From Actinacidiphila bryophytorum (lineage in GTDB: Bacteria > Actinomycetota > Actinomycetes > Streptomycetales > Streptomycetaceae), in NCBI RefSeq assembly GCF_016916835.1, contig NZ_JAFFIX010000001.1:310001-374000 (forward strand): 64,000 nucleotides of DNA. Direction: 5' to 3'. The notes below the pieces were generated by a model. That model was not told where the DNA came from. It worked only from the letters and a program-made list of their open reading frames with translations, and did not search any database. Shown piece by piece: positions 1-10,050 of this stretch. A program made the translations under genes and the position numbers. Every line of letters begins with the position of its first letter. The first letter of the stretch is position 1.

Positions 1-2
1 TG

Positions 3-908
3 CTGCGCCCCTCCAGCCTGCTGCTGGTCTACGCGGCCTCCGCCGTCGCGCTGATCGCCGAGTCGGCCGCGCTCGGCCCCTACCGCGAAGGCCCGGCGAG
101 GGTCACCCCCGGCACGGTCCTCGTGGTGACCGCGGTCGCGCTGACCGGCCTGGTCATCGCGCAGTTCAGGGCCAGGGTCGGGGTGCCGTGGCGGGGCGGC
201 CACACGATGCTGTTCGACCTGCGCGAGCGCATCCGGGTGCAGAGCAGGCTGCCGCGGCTGCCCGGCGGCTGGCACGCCGAGATGTCGCTGCGCCCGGCCG
301 GCGGCCAGTCCTTCTCCGGCGACTTCGTCGTGGCGACCCGCAGTTCCGGCGGCCGGGTGCTCGAAGCGGTGCTGACCGACGTGTCGGGCAAGGGCATGGA
401 CGCGGCCTCGCGTTCGCTGCTGCTGTCCGGCGCCTTCGGCGGGCTGCTCGGCTCGCTGCCGCCGCACGCCTTCCTCACCGCGGCCAACGGCTATCTGCTG
501 CGGCAGAACTGGGAGGAGGGCTTCGCGACCTCCGTGCACCTGGTGCTGGACCTGGAGAGCGGCGACTACGAACTGCTGTCCGCGGGGCACCCGCCGGGCG
601 TCCAACTGCACGCCGGCAGCGGGCGGTGGGAGGAGAAGGCCGCGGAGGGGCCGCTGCTCGGCGTCTACGACGGGGCCGAATTCCACGGAGTGAAGGGCAC
701 GTTGCGGTCCGGCGACGTCCTGATGCTGTTCACCGACGGGCTGGTGGAGACCGCCGAGCGGGAGATCGCCGAGGGCATGGACCGGCTGATCGGCGAGGCG
801 GACCGCTTCGTGGCCACCGGATTCCGCGGCTCCGCCTGGCGGTTGATCGAGGCGGTCGCCAAAGACGTCAACGACGACCGGGCGTTGCTCGTGGTGTGCC
901 GCGACTAG
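3..908 (+). CDS. Membrane-anchored PP2C-type (SpoIIE-domain) protein phosphatase, 5'-partial
   Basis: The reading frame is already open at the window edge, so the N-terminus lies outside. The visible part (about 301 aa) has two hydrophobic stretches near visible residues 5-22 and 38-54, then a SpoIIE/PP2C domain. Recognisable motifs are VSGKGMDAAS, SAGHPPG, LFTDGLVE and a terminal DDRALLVV. In this family the acidic residues bind two metal ions and remove phosphate from Ser/Thr, typically on anti-sigma-factor antagonists or similar signalling proteins. The membrane segments suggest signalling at the cell surface. The substrate cannot be told from the sequence, and no anti-sigma partner is visible next to it. 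The domain call is firm; the biological role is unknown. Confidence 0.85.
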   Translation: MRPSSLLLVYAASAVALIAESAALGPYREGPARVTPGTVLVVTAVALTGLVIAQFRARVGVPWRGGHTMLFDLRERIRVQSRLPRLPGGWHAEMSLRPAGGQSFSGDFVVATRSSGGRVLEAVLTDVSGKGMDAASRSLLLSGAFGGLLGSLPPHAFLTAANGYLLRQNWEEGFATSVHLVLDLESGDYELLSAGHPPGVQLHAGSGRWEEKAAEGPLLGVYDGAEFHGVKGTLRSGDVLMLFTDGLVETAEREIAEGMDRLIGEADRFVATGFRGSAWRLIEAVAKDVNDDRALLVVCRD

Positions 909-1046
909 CCCACGGGAATGGGACTATGGGCCGTGTGTCGTACGGGCGTTGATTGCCGGTCACCGGTGGCACCATGGATACGGGCGAGGCGGGGGCGCGG
1001 CGCGGTCCCCGGACCGGCAAGGAACCTGAAGAGGAAGTGATCCGCT

Positions 1047-1241
1047 GTGGTTATCTCCCTGTCCGCCGCACTGTTGCTCGCGATCGTCCTGGTGGTGATG
1101 ATCCGGTCCAAGACGATAAAGGTGGGTCCCGCGATCGTCGCCGCCCTCTTCGGCTTCTTCCTGGCGTCCACGGACATGGCGCCGGACATCAACCGCTTCC
1201 TGAACTCAGTGGCCGACACCATCAACCAGATAAAGCTCTGA
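1047..1241 (+). CDS. Small hypothetical membrane protein (64 aa)
   Basis: GTG start, preceded by GAAGAGGAAG as a ribosome-binding site. The product has an N-terminal hydrophobic segment (residues about 2-19), a basic KTIKVG linker, a second hydrophobic stretch (about 27-41) and a short polar tail ending INQIKL. It looks like a two-segment small inner-membrane protein of the kind often found beside phosphatase genes in streptomycetes. I do not recognise a named family. Its last 36 bases overlap, tail to tail, the 3' end of the asparaginase gene on the other strand. It is kept because of the clear membrane pattern and RBS; the function is unknown. Confidence 0.6.
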   Translation: MVISLSAALLLAIVLVVMIRSKTIKVGPAIVAALFGFFLASTDMAPDINRFLNSVADTINQIKL

Positions 1242-2240
1242 CGCCGGGGCAGGCCCTGGGGCGGTGTCCAGCACCCGGCGCAGCTCCACGTCGGCCTCCT
1301 CGGCGTCCCGGACGGCCAGCAGTGTCGCGAGTACGGCGATACGGGCCTGCCCCGGCTTGAGGGTGCCGGTCAGCAGGGCGCCGGCCGCGGCCAGGTCCAC
1401 GGCGCCGCCGCCGGTGTAGAGCGGTGCCACGGCGCCGGCCGCGACCCGGGTGCTGACCGCGACCTTGACCCCGGACGCGACGGCCCGGCGCACGGCGTCG
1501 GCGATCTCCGGGTTCGCGTTGCCCGCGCCGGTGCCGACCAGCACGATGCCGCGGGCGCCGGCGGCGACGGCGGCGTCGAAGAGCACCGCGTCGGCGTCGC
1601 TGTGGTGCATGACGATGTCCACCCGGGCCGCCACCGCGGTGTCGCGCTCCGGCAGCGGCAGCGGCGCCCTGCGCGGCTGCCGGCGCGCCCAGCTCACCCG
1701 GCCGAACTCGACCCGGCCCAGCGGCTGCCCGTCGGGGGCGCCGAAGGCCCGCGCGTCGACGGTGTGCCGCTTGACGGTGCCGCGGGCGGCGAAGACCTGG
1801 CCGGCGAAGACGATGACGGCGCCGATGTCCCGGCCGGAGACGGCCGTCAGCAGTGCGTCGTAGAGGTTGCCCGCCGCGTCCCCGTCCGCCGCGTCCAGCG
1901 GCTGCTGGGCGCCGGTGAAGACCACCGGGCGCCGGTCGCCGTGGAAGAGGTCGACGAAGAAGGCGGACTCCTCCAGCGTGTCGGTGCCGTGGGTGACCAC
2001 GACGCCGTCCACCTCGGGGTCGGCGAGCGCGTCGTGGACCGCGTGCAGCAGCCGCAGCTGGTGGTCGGTGGTCAGGCGCGAGCTGTTGACCGTGAAGAGG
2101 TCCACGACCCGCACTTCGACGTCCTCGGGCACCGCGCCGGCTTCCAGCACTTCCTGCCCCGCGGCCTCGGCCGCGTAGCCGTCGCCCTGCCAGCGGCTGG
2201 CGATGGTCCCCCCGGTGCTGATGACCACGACGTGTCGCAC
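1206..2240 (-). CDS. Asparaginase (L-asparaginase family)
   Basis: A protein of about 344 aa with the two asparaginase signatures: STGGTIAS at residues 8-15, containing the first catalytic Thr, and THGTDTLEES near residue 90, containing the second Thr and the Asp. The family hydrolyses L-asparagine to aspartate and ammonia. The GTG at 2240 is chosen because GGAGG stands just upstream and the protein then begins directly with the first beta strand; a longer reading frame to 2303 has no RBS. No signal peptide is seen, so it is probably cytoplasmic. It is divergent from an Lrp/AsnC regulator gene 116 bp away, a layout that suggests control by that regulator. Its 3' end overlaps the convergent 64-aa gene by 36 bp. 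Confidence 0.88.
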   Translation of the reverse strand: MRHVVVISTGGTIASRWQGDGYAAEAAGQEVLEAGAVPEDVEVRVVDLFTVNSSRLTTDHQLRLLHAVHDALADPEVDGVVVTHGTDTLEESAFFVDLFHGDRRPVVFTGAQQPLDAADGDAAGNLYDALLTAVSGRDIGAVIVFAGQVFAARGTVKRHTVDARAFGAPDGQPLGRVEFGRVSWARRQPRRAPLPLPERDTAVAARVDIVMHHSDADAVLFDAAVAAGARGIVLVGTGAGNANPEIADAVRRAVASGVKVAVSTRVAAGAVAPLYTGGGAVDLAAAGALLTGTLKPGQARIAVLATLLAVRDAEEADVELRRVLDTAPGPAPASELYLVDGVGH

Positions 2241-2313
2241 GATGCCTTCGCCTCCACTGCTGATACCGGTCTCCCTGCAATGATATGCGCGTAGACCCGC
2301 CATATGATTGCTA

Positions 2314-2327
2314 ATACCGGCTGGTAT
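2314..2327. promoter_or_regulatory. Candidate Lrp/AsnC operator in the asparaginase/regulator divergent region
   Basis: A perfect dyad, ATACC-GGCT-GGTAT, lies between the two divergent genes. The related half-sites CTGATACCGG (2260-2269), CTAATACCGG (2311-2320) and CTGATACTGC (2343-2352) recur on the + strand. Repeated half-sites suit the multimeric DNA binding of Lrp-type proteins. The site is seen in the sequence; its use by the adjacent regulator is inferred. Confidence 0.45.
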
Positions 2328-2344
2328 CCGAGTGAAACCTGGCT

Positions 2345-2350
2345 GATACT
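2345..2350 (+). promoter_or_regulatory. Possible -10 hexamer (GATACT) giving a leaderless Lrp mRNA
   Basis: GATACT ends 6 bases before the ATG at 2357, and there is no purine-rich ribosome-binding site between. This is weaker than the other leaderless-type sites in the window because the first base is not T. Confidence 0.3.
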
Positions 2351-2356
2351 GCTGCC

Positions 2357-2809
2357 ATGGACGCCATCGACAGAAGTATCTTGCGCGAACTCCAGGCCGA
2401 CGGCCGGCTGACCAACCAGGAACTGGCCCAGCGGGTCGGCCTGACCCCCTCCCCGTGCCTGCGCCGGGTGCGCCAGCTGGAGGACGACGGGGTGATCCAG
2501 ACCTACCGCGCGGTGGTCGACCCCGCGGCTGTCGGCCGCGGCTTCGAGGTCTTCGCCTCGGTCGAGGTCCACCGCGACCGCGACTCGGTGGCGGCCTTCG
2601 AGGCCGAGGTCCAGTCCACCACCGACGTGGTCGAGGCCTACCGCCTCTACGGCGCCCCCGGCTGCCTGCTGCGCATCGCGGTGGCGGACTCCGACGCCTA
2701 CGAGCACTTCTGGACCGACAAGCTGATCGCCCTGCCGGGCGTGAGCGACGTGAACTCCCAGATGATCATGCGCCGCATCAAGTCCCCCCAGGGCATCCCG
2801 GTCGACTAG
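2357..2809 (+). CDS. Lrp/AsnC family transcriptional regulator
   Basis: A 150-aa protein of the usual Lrp/AsnC size. Residues 1-50 form the winged helix-turn-helix (ELQADGRLTNQELAQRVGL, then SPCLRRVRQLEDDG) and residues about 65-145 form the RAM/ligand-binding domain. These proteins sense amino acids and repress or activate linked metabolic genes. It is divergent from the asparaginase gene, so asparagine or aspartate is a plausible effector (inference). Its TAG stop lies inside the CTAG border of a short inverted-repeat element that follows immediately. Confidence 0.9.
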   Translation: MDAIDRSILRELQADGRLTNQELAQRVGLTPSPCLRRVRQLEDDGVIQTYRAVVDPAAVGRGFEVFASVEVHRDRDSVAAFEAEVQSTTDVVEAYRLYGAPGCLLRIAVADSDAYEHFWTDKLIALPGVSDVNSQMIMRRIKSPQGIPVD

Positions 2810-2873
2810 GCCGTGTTTTGGAAGTAGCGCCGTCCGCCCACGGGGCAGGCGGGACTTCCAAAACACGGCCTAG
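2806..2873. mobile_element. Short MITE-like inverted-repeat element, internally deleted copy
   Basis: A 68-bp element bounded on both sides by CTAG, with arms GGCCGTGTTTTGGAAGT and ACTTCCAAAACACGGCC. Its left part (through GTCCGCCCAC) and its right part (GGGGCAGGCGGGACTTCC) match, in reverse orientation and with one mismatch, the two ends of the 181-bp element at 45016-45196. It looks like a version of that element that lost its middle. There is no transposase; it would be a non-autonomous element. CTAG could be the target duplication. Confidence 0.7.
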
Positions 2874-2952
2874 CCCGCCCCCGCCCCCGCCCTCGCCCCG
2901 GACAGCACGAAGCCCCCGGTGACCGGGTCGGAACCCGGGCCGGAGGCCACAG

Positions 2953-3023
2953 AGCGGGCGACGGGAATCGAACCCGCGTAGCTAGTTTGGAAGACTAGGG
3001 CTCTACCATTGAGCTACGCCCGC
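2953..3023 (-). tRNA. tRNA-Gly (anticodon TCC)
   Basis: On the minus strand the cloverleaf is complete: acceptor GCGGGCG pairs with CGCCCGC, the D-arm is present, the anticodon arm is CTAGT-CTTCCAA-ACTAG with UCC in the centre of the loop, and the T-arm carries GGTTCGATTCC. CCA is not encoded. Divergent from the tRNA-Pro gene. Confidence 0.93.
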
Positions 3024-3133
3024 AGCGCCTAGATTCTGGCACACCGCACGGTAGTCGGTCGAACCGGATGAGCGGCGGGTGGAATAGCGGCCGCCCACGG
3101 TCGATGGTGCATGTACTCTACGTGTCGCACCAG

Positions 3134-3210
3134 CGGGGTGTGGCGCAGCTTGGTAGCGCGTCCGCTTTGGGAGCGGAAGGCCGTCGGTTCGAATCCGGCC
3201 ACCCCGACCA
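3134..3210 (+). tRNA. tRNA-Pro (anticodon TGG)
   Basis: A complete cloverleaf: acceptor CGGGGTG pairs with CACCCCG, the anticodon arm is TCCGC-TTTGGGA-GCGGA with UGG, and the T-loop is GGTTCGAATCC. The 3' CCA is encoded (3208-3210). It lies about 190 bp upstream of the trigger factor gene. Confidence 0.93.
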
Positions 3211-3401
3211 GCAGTTCTGCGCGGGCCTGCGCGCGGCGTGGCGCCGGCCGGAGGGCCTCCGTCCGACCCCGCTCGGCGGGCTTTGTGGTACCGGTAGGAT
3301 GGGCCGCTGGCGACCGGGCACGCGGCAAGGCCGAGTGCCGGACGTACGACTCGTACCGAAGGTCCGCCCCCATCAACGTAAAGCCCCAAGGAGACCCAAC
3401 C

Positions 3402-4760
3402 GTGAAGAGCGCCGTCGAGACTCTGAACCCGACCCGGGTTCGACTCACTGTCGAGGTGCCCTTCGAGGAGCTCAAGCCCAGCCTCGACGCGGCGTACAAG
3501 AAGATCAACGACCAGGTCACGGTGCCGGGCTTCCGCAAGGGCAAGATCCCTGCGCGCGTCATCGACCAGCGGTTCGGCCGTGGCGCGGTCCTCGAAGAGG
3601 CCATCAACGACGCGCTGCCGAAGTTCTACACGGAGGCGGTCAACGAGGGCGAGCTGAACGTGCTCGGGCAGCCCGACGTCGACATCACCGAGTTCAACGA
3701 CGGCGACGAGCTGAAGTTCACCGCCGAGGTGGACATCCGGCCGGCCATCGAGATCCCGGACTACTCCGGCATCGAGGTCACCGTCGACGCCGTCGAGGTC
3801 AGCGACGAGGACGTCGAGAAGTCCCTGGAGCAGCTGCGGGACCGCTTCGCCTCCACCAGCACCGTGGACCGCCCGGCCGCCGAGGGCGACGTCGTCGTGG
3901 TCGACCTGGAGGCCTCGGTCGACGGCGAGGTGCCCGGCGACGGCATCGCCAAGGCCGTCAGCTACACCATCGGCTCCGGCCAGCTGCTCGACGGCATCGA
4001 CGAGGCCGTCACCGGCCTGTCCGCCGGCGGCTCCGCGACCTTCGCCTCCGAGCTGAAGGGCGGCTCCGCCGCCGGCAAGCCGGCCGAGGTCAAGGTCGAG
4101 GTCTCCGATGTGCAGGAGCGCGAACTGCCCGCCCTGGACGACGACTTCGCCCAGCTGGCGAGCGAGTTCGACACGCTGGAGGAGCTGCGGGCCGACAGCC
4201 GCAAGCGCCTGGAGTCGATGAAGCAGTACGACCAGGCGACGGCCGCCCAGGAGAAGGTCCTCGACGCGCTCATCGAGCTGACCGAGGTCCCGATCCCGGA
4301 GAAGCTGCTCAAGGACGAGATCGAGACCAGGACGCACAACCTGGAGCACCACCAGTTCCCGCAGATGGGGCTGACCTGGGACTCCTACCTGGAGCGCGAG
4401 GGCAAGACCCGCGAGGAGTACGACGCGGAGCTGGAGGCCCAGGCGGTCAAGGGCATCAAGACCCAGTTCATCCTGGACGAGCTGGTCAACAAGGAGAAGC
4501 TGTCGGTCAACCAGGAGGAGCTGACCGAGCACCTCATGCGGCGGGCCGCGACCTCCGGTATGAGCCCCGACCAGTTCGCGCAGGCCGTCGTGGAAGGCGG
4601 CCAGGTCCCGATGCTGGTCGGCGAGGTCGCCCGCGGCAAGGCGCTGGCCGTCGTCGTCGAGGCCGCCAAGGTCACCGACTCCAACGGTGAGGTCGTCGAC
4701 CTCGCCGACGAGGAGGACGAGGAAGCGGACGCCGCTGCCGCCGAGGCCGATGAGGCCTGA
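3402..4760 (+). CDS. tig: Trigger factor, ribosome-associated chaperone and peptidyl-prolyl isomerase
   Basis: About 452 aa. The GTG at 3402 has the RBS AAGGAG upstream and gives the expected start [13 protein letters not shown]. The N-terminal ribosome-binding domain carries the signature [13 protein letters not shown] (residues about 41-53). The FKBP-like PPIase domain follows (about 155-240), then the helical C-terminal arms and a very acidic Asp/Glu/Ala tail. It sits at the ribosome exit tunnel and protects nascent chains. The gene precedes clpP1, as in other actinomycetes, linking folding and degradation. A strong palindromic terminator follows. Confidence 0.97.
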   Translation: MKSAVETLNPTRVRLTVEVPFEELKPSLDAAYKKINDQVTVPGFRKGKIPARVIDQRFGRGAVLEEAINDALPKFYTEAVNEGELNVLGQPDVDITEFNDGDELKFTAEVDIRPAIEIPDYSGIEVTVDAVEVSDEDVEKSLEQLRDRFASTSTVDRPAAEGDVVVVDLEASVDGEVPGDGIAKAVSYTIGSGQLLDGIDEAVTGLSAGGSATFASELKGGSAAGKPAEVKVEVSDVQERELPALDDDFAQLASEFDTLEELRADSRKRLESMKQYDQATAAQEKVLDALIELTEVPIPEKLLKDEIETRTHNLEHHQFPQMGLTWDSYLEREGKTREEYDAELEAQAVKGIKTQFILDELVNKEKLSVNQEELTEHLMRRAATSGMSPDQFAQAVVEGGQVPMLVGEVARGKALAVVVEAAKVTDSNGEVVDLADEEDEEADAAAAEADEA

Positions 4761-4775
4761 GGCCTGAGCCCACAG

Positions 4776-4803
4776 GAGGCGCTGGGGGTACCCCCAGCGC
4801 CTC
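4776..4803 (+). terminator. Palindromic terminator after tig
   Basis: A perfect inverted repeat with 14-bp arms and no spacer (left arm GAGGCGCTGGGGGT). It starts 16 bp after the tig stop codon. No T-tract follows, as is common for GC-rich actinomycete terminators. Confidence 0.7.
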
Positions 4804-4841
4804 TGAATGACCGGGGCGCCCCGAGGGCGCGGGAGCCCATG

Positions 4842-4855
4842 CGCTCAGAGCGAAA
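4842..4855. promoter_or_regulatory. Candidate ClgR operator upstream of clpP1
   Basis: CGC-TCAGA-GCGAAA matches the published Streptomyces ClgR motif (GTTCGC-N5-GCG, reverse complement CGC-N5-GCGAAC) with one mismatch. It stands about 160 bp before the clpP1 start. ClgR is the known activator of clp genes in actinomycetes, so position and sequence agree. The match was found by eye. Confidence 0.5.
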
Positions 4856-5001
4856 TGGTGGCCGTACAGGATTGTCGGCCACCACCCGCGCGTTAGGGTC
4901 CGTAAGGAGAAAGGGTGCAGTCCCCGGCCGGGGGCGGCACCCGGCCCAGACGAAGACCCTGTGACGGCATGTCTACCGTCCGACAACGAGCAGGTGGATA
5001 C

Positions 5002-5622
5002 GTGACGACTCCGATGCCTTCCGCCGCCGGCGAGCCTAACCCCGGTGGACTCGGCGACCAGGTCTACAACCGACTGCTCGGCGAGCGAATCATCTTCCTC
5101 GGCCAGGCGGTCGACGATGACATCGCCAACAAGATCACCGCGCAGCTGCTGCTGCTGGCCGCTGAGCCGGACAAGGACATCTTCCTCTACATCAACAGCC
5201 CCGGCGGTTCCGTGACCGCGGGCATGGCGATCTACGACACGATGCAGTTCATCCAGAACGACGTCGTCACGATCGCCATGGGCATGGCCGCCTCGATGGG
5301 GCAGTTCCTGCTCACCGCCGGCACCCCAGGCAAGCGCTTCGCGCTGCCGAACACCCGCATCCTGATGCACCAGCCCTCCGCGGGCCTCGGCGGCTCGGCC
5401 ACCGACATCAAGATCCAGGCGGAGCAGCTGCTGCACACCAAGCGCCGCATGGCCGAGCTGATCGCCCAGCACTCCGGCCAGACCTTCGAGCAGATCACCA
5501 AGGACTCCGACCGCGACCGCTGGTTCTCGGCCGAGGAGGCCCAGGAGTACGGCCTGCTGGACGGGGTCATGCTCTCCGCCGCGCACGTGCCCGGCGGCGG
5601 CGGCACCGGTGCGGCCTCCTGA
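5002..5622 (+). CDS. clpP1: ATP-dependent Clp protease proteolytic subunit 1
   Basis: About 206 aa with the ClpP catalytic triad: Ser in GMAASMGQF, His in ILMHQPSAG, and Asp in the following helix region. The hallmark [19 protein letters not shown] is present. GTG at 5002 is preferred, with AGGTGG upstream; an in-frame ATG at 4969 would add 11 residues. The product assembles with ClpP2 into the proteolytic chamber fed by ClpX or ClpC. The gene is followed closely by clpP2. The upstream ClgR-like site suggests stress-linked induction. Confidence 0.95.
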   Translation: MTTPMPSAAGEPNPGGLGDQVYNRLLGERIIFLGQAVDDDIANKITAQLLLLAAEPDKDIFLYINSPGGSVTAGMAIYDTMQFIQNDVVTIAMGMAASMGQFLLTAGTPGKRFALPNTRILMHQPSAGLGGSATDIKIQAEQLLHTKRRMAELIAQHSGQTFEQITKDSDRDRWFSAEEAQEYGLLDGVMLSAAHVPGGGGTGAAS

Positions 5623-5674
5623 GCCGCGGCCCGGCCCTGATCACTCGAAGCTCTTCATCACCAGGACGGTGGAC

Positions 5675-6358
5675 GTGAATCCCATGAACTTCCCCGGCAG
5701 CGGCCTGTACGAGCGCACCGAGGCCGAGCGCCCCGGCGTGTTCGGCGCCGAGGCCCGCTATGTCATCCCGCGCTTCGTGGAGCGCACCTCGCAGGGTGTG
5801 CGCGAGTACGACCCGTACGCCAAGCTCTTCGAGGAGCGGGTGATCTTCCTCGGCGTGCAGATCGACGACGCGTCGGCCAACGACGTCATGGCGCAGCTGC
5901 TGTGCCTGGAGTCGATGGACCCCGACCGGGACATCTCGGTCTACATCAACAGCCCCGGCGGCTCGTTCACCGCGCTCACCGCGATCTACGACACGATGCA
6001 GTTCGTGAAGCCGGACATCCAGACGGTCTGCATGGGCCAGGCGGCGTCCGCCGCGGCCGTGCTGCTGGCCGCCGGCAGCCCCGGCAAGCGGATGGCGCTG
6101 CCGAACGCGCGGGTGCTGATCCACCAGCCGTACAGCGAGACCGGCCGCGGGCAGGTCTCCGACCTGGAGATCGCGGCCAACGAGATCATCAGGATGCGGC
6201 AGCAGCTGGAGGAGATGCTGGCCAAGCACTCCACCACCCCGATCGAGCAGATCAGGGACGACATCGAGCGGGACAAGATCCTGACGGCGGAGGAGTCGCT
6301 GGCCTACGGCCTCGTCGACCAGATCGTCTCGACCCGCAAGACCTCTGTGAACGTCTGA
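5675..6358 (+). CDS. clpP2: ATP-dependent Clp protease proteolytic subunit 2
   Basis: About 227 aa, a second ClpP with Ser in [10 protein letters not shown], His in VLIHQPYSE and the [11 protein letters not shown] oxyanion strand. The N-terminal extension ([18 protein letters not shown]) is typical of actinomycete ClpP2. GTG at 5675 is chosen because AGGACGG lies 5 bases upstream; the in-frame ATG at 5684 would sit too far from that site. The gene is probably co-transcribed with clpP1 (52-bp gap). The two subunits probably form a mixed tetradecamer, as known in related genera. Confidence 0.95.
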   Translation: MNPMNFPGSGLYERTEAERPGVFGAEARYVIPRFVERTSQGVREYDPYAKLFEERVIFLGVQIDDASANDVMAQLLCLESMDPDRDISVYINSPGGSFTALTAIYDTMQFVKPDIQTVCMGQAASAAAVLLAAGSPGKRMALPNARVLIHQPYSETGRGQVSDLEIAANEIIRMRQQLEEMLAKHSTTPIEQIRDDIERDKILTAEESLAYGLVDQIVSTRKTSVNV

Positions 6359-6388
6359 TCCACCCGGCAGGCGGTGCCGGACGCGTGC

Positions 6389-6432
6389 GGTCCCCCTGGA
6401 CCCGGATGAGCGAGTACGTCCAAGGGGGACCC
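6389..6432 (+). terminator. Hairpin between clpP2 and clpX
   Basis: GGTCCCCCTGGA pairs with TCCAAGGGGGACC across an 18-base loop with one bulge. It may partly separate clpX expression from clpP1P2. No T-tract follows. Confidence 0.5.
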
Positions 6433-6521
6433 ACTCGGGGGGCGCGGCAAGGTACCGTCGATGAGAGAAGCACCAGGCTCCGTTGAAGGCCGGCGGAACC
6501 CAGGCGAAGGGGAAAGACCTC

Positions 6522-7805
<1,284 letters not shown>

Positions 7806-7826
7806 CCGTACCGCGTCGGTACGGAA

Positions 7827-7865
7827 AAGGGGGCGCCCCGGTCGCAGCGACCGGGGCGCCCCCTT
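7827..7865. terminator. Strong bidirectional hairpin between clpX and the convergent gene
   Basis: AAGGGGGCGCCCCGGTCGC pairs with its reverse complement almost without a loop. It ends in CCTTC on one side and follows GGAAA on the other. It can serve both clpX (+) and the convergent gene ending at 7885 (-). Confidence 0.75.
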
Positions 7866-7884
7866 CGTGTGCCTGGCGGCCGCC

Positions 7885-8850
7885 TTACGTGAGCGGCACC
7901 CGGACGTCCTTGCGGACCTTGGACAGCAGGTCGGCGGTGTCCTTCTCCGACATGCTGGCGTTGCTGCCGCCCATGATGGACGCGAAGTCCAGCGGCACGA
8001 CGGTGCCCACCGTGCTCTTGTCCGCCCACAGGCAGATCGTGAAGGTGATCGGCGGCTGCGAGGTGTCCTCGGTGCTGGTGACCTTGGCGCTCTGGCACTC
8101 CACGACCGCGTCGTCGGCGCCCGCCGGGTGCACGGTGTTGGCCGAGCCGACCAGCTCGGTCTTGGAGTCGCCACCGTCGTCCTTGCTCGCGCCCTGGCGC
8201 AGCTCGGCCATCATGCCGTCGGCGAGCTTCTTCGGGTCCTTCACCTCGCCGTAGGCGCCGCTGAAGGACAGCAGTGTGCCGGTCGTCTCCGAGCCCTTGA
8301 CGTAGCCCTGGGTGACGCGCTGCGGGTCGGTCATGCCGAGCGCCTTGAGCTTGGTGACGTCGCTGTCGTCGAAGCCCAGGTCGTTGGCGGTGGAGTTGTC
8401 GGTCTTCTTGTAGTCGGTGGCGACCGTCTCGGGGGTGATCAGCTTGTACTTCTTGTCGTCGCTGCCGCCCCCCTTGTTCACCACGAAGAAGACGCCGGCG
8501 CCGACCGCGACGAGCGCGACGACGGCACCGATGATGATCCCGGTGCGCTTGCCGCTGCCGCCCTGCGGCGGCACCGGCGGCTGCCCGTAGCCGTAACCGG
8601 GCTGCTGCGGCACCTGCCCGTAGGCGGGCTGGCCGGGCTGCTGCGGGTAGCCGTAGCCGGGCTGCGGCTGGCCGTACGCGGGCTGCTGCGGCGGCTGGCC
8701 GTACGGCGGCTGCGCGGGCTGGCCCGGCTGCTGCGGGTAGCCGTATCCCGGCTGGGGCTGGCCGTAGCCGGGCTGCTGCGGCGGCTGCTGGCCGTACGGG
8801 TTGGGCGGCTGCTGGCCGTAAGGGTTCGGCGGCGGCTGGTTGTTGCTCAT
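7885..8850 (-). CDS. Pro/Gln/Gly/Tyr-rich single-pass membrane protein, paralogue A
   Basis: About 321 aa. The N-terminal third is low complexity, built from NPYGQQPP and GYGYPQQPG units. A single transmembrane segment follows (about residues 118-138: [21 protein letters not shown]), then an outside domain of about 180 aa with two Cys (VECQ and TICLW). The topology is therefore a disordered cytoplasmic tail and an exported C-terminal domain. ATG at 8850 has GGAGGGG upstream. It is a tandem paralogue of the next gene. I cannot assign a function; similar PQ-rich tails occur in streptomycete cell-surface and kinase-linked proteins. Confidence 0.8.
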   Translation of the reverse strand: MSNNQPPPNPYGQQPPNPYGQQPPQQPGYGQPQPGYGYPQQPGQPAQPPYGQPPQQPAYGQPQPGYGYPQQPGQPAYGQVPQQPGYGYGQPPVPPQGGSGKRTGIIIGAVVALVAVGAGVFFVVNKGGGSDDKKYKLITPETVATDYKKTDNSTANDLGFDDSDVTKLKALGMTDPQRVTQGYVKGSETTGTLLSFSGAYGEVKDPKKLADGMMAELRQGASKDDGGDSKTELVGSANTVHPAGADDAVVECQSAKVTSTEDTSQPPITFTICLWADKSTVGTVVPLDFASIMGGSNASMSEKDTADLLSKVRKDVRVPLT

Positions 8851-8963
8851 TGGAACGAGGGTCCCCTCCGTTGACTTCGTCGGCCCATACTTGCGGATGC
8901 CCCGCGTCCTCTTCACCCGGGGTTACCGGATCGGTGCCCGCAACAGGCCCTGGAGGAAGGCGG

Positions 8964-9932
8964 TCAGCCCGCCAGCGGCACCCGGACGTCCTTGCGGACC
9001 TTGGCGAGCAGGTCCGCGGTGTCCGCCGCCGACATGCCCGTACCGGTGCCGTTGGTCAGCACCGTGAGGTCGAAGGGCGCGACGGTGCCGACCGTGCTGT
9101 AGTCCGCCCACAGGCACACCGACAGGGTGTACGCCTTGCCCGACGAGATGTCGGTGATCTTGGCCGTCTGGCACTCCACGACCGCGTCCTCCGCGCCCGC
9201 CGGGTGCATCGTCTGCGGCTGCCCCAGGAATTCGGTCTTGCTGTCCTTGTCGTCCTTGTCGGGGTCGTCGCGCAGCGACTTCATCATCGCGTCCGCGGTC
9301 TTCTGCGGGTCCTTGACGGTGCCGAACGCGCCCTCGAAGGACATCACCCGGCCGGCGACGTCGCTGCCCTGCAGATAACCGGCCTGCGCCTTCCGCGCGT
9401 CCGGCATGCCGTTGGCCGACAGCAGGGTCATGGTGTCGTCGTCGAAGCCGTCGGTGTCCTCGAACTCCGAGTCGTGCTGGATCTTGTAGTCCGCAGCGAC
9501 GGTTTCCGGGGTGATCAGCTTGTACTTCTTGCCGTCGTCCTTCAGACCGCCGCCGCTGTCGCTCTTGTTGACGACGAGGAAGACGCCGGCGCCGATCGCG
9601 ACCAGGGCGACGATCGCGCCGGCGATGATGCCGGTGCGCCTGCCGCTCCCGCCGCCCTGCCCCTGCTGCGGCGGCAGCGTGCCGTAGTCGTACGGCTGCT
9701 GGGGCTGCTGCTGCTGCGGGTAGCCGTACCCGGGCTGCTGGGGCGGAACCTGGCCGTAACCGGGCTGCGGTTGGCCGTATCCCGGCTGGGGCTGCCCATA
9801 GCCGGGCTGCTGCTGCGGGTAGCCGTATCCCGGCTGAGGCTGGCCGTAACCGGGCTGCTGCGGCGGCTGCTGGCCGTACGGGTCGGGCGGCTGCTGGCCG
9901 TAAGGATTCGGCGGCGGCTGGCTGTTGCTCAT
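8964..9932 (-). CDS. Pro/Gln/Gly/Tyr-rich single-pass membrane protein, paralogue B
   Basis: About 322 aa, with the same plan as its downstream neighbour: an [17 protein letters not shown] N-terminal tail, one transmembrane helix (about residues 129-149), and an exported domain with VECQ and [12 protein letters not shown] motifs. The shared endings ([19 protein letters not shown] here, [18 protein letters not shown] in the other) show that the pair arose by tandem duplication. ATG at 9932 with GGAGGGG upstream. The gap to the downstream paralogue is 113 bp, so the two may be co-transcribed. Function unknown; the Cys pair may form a disulfide outside the membrane. Confidence 0.8.
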   Translation of the reverse strand: MSNSQPPPNPYGQQPPDPYGQQPPQQPGYGQPQPGYGYPQQQPGYGQPQPGYGQPQPGYGQVPPQQPGYGYPQQQQPQQPYDYGTLPPQQGQGGGSGRRTGIIAGAIVALVAIGAGVFLVVNKSDSGGGLKDDGKKYKLITPETVAADYKIQHDSEFEDTDGFDDDTMTLLSANGMPDARKAQAGYLQGSDVAGRVMSFEGAFGTVKDPQKTADAMMKSLRDDPDKDDKDSKTEFLGQPQTMHPAGAEDAVVECQTAKITDISSGKAYTLSVCLWADYSTVGTVAPFDLTVLTNGTGTGMSAADTADLLAKVRKDVRVPLAG

Positions 9933-10038
9933 GGGCTCGGGTCCCCTCCCGTGGATGCCTTGCTTCATCTTCGCCGATCCTTTACGCCCCGCTTACCCCG
10001 GGGGGGCAACCGATTCGTAACAGCCCGGCACCCCACCG

Positions 10039-10044
10039 TAGAAT
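10039..10044 (+). promoter_or_regulatory. -10 hexamer TAGAAT, predicted leaderless valS promoter
   Basis: TAGAAT ends 6 bases before the GTG start of valS, so transcription should begin at or next to the start codon. No Shine-Dalgarno sequence is present. The -35 region is weak. Confidence 0.5.
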
Positions 10045-10050
10045 CGGCGG

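Noticed and set aside
2953..3210. Integration (att) site of a mobile island at the tRNA genes
   Set aside because: No integrase and no repeated tRNA 3' end were seen nearby. Both sides are conserved core genes.
9969..10050. T-box riboswitch ahead of valS
   Set aside because: Only 82 bp separate the divergent genes, and the predicted transcript is leaderless. No T-box sequence is present.
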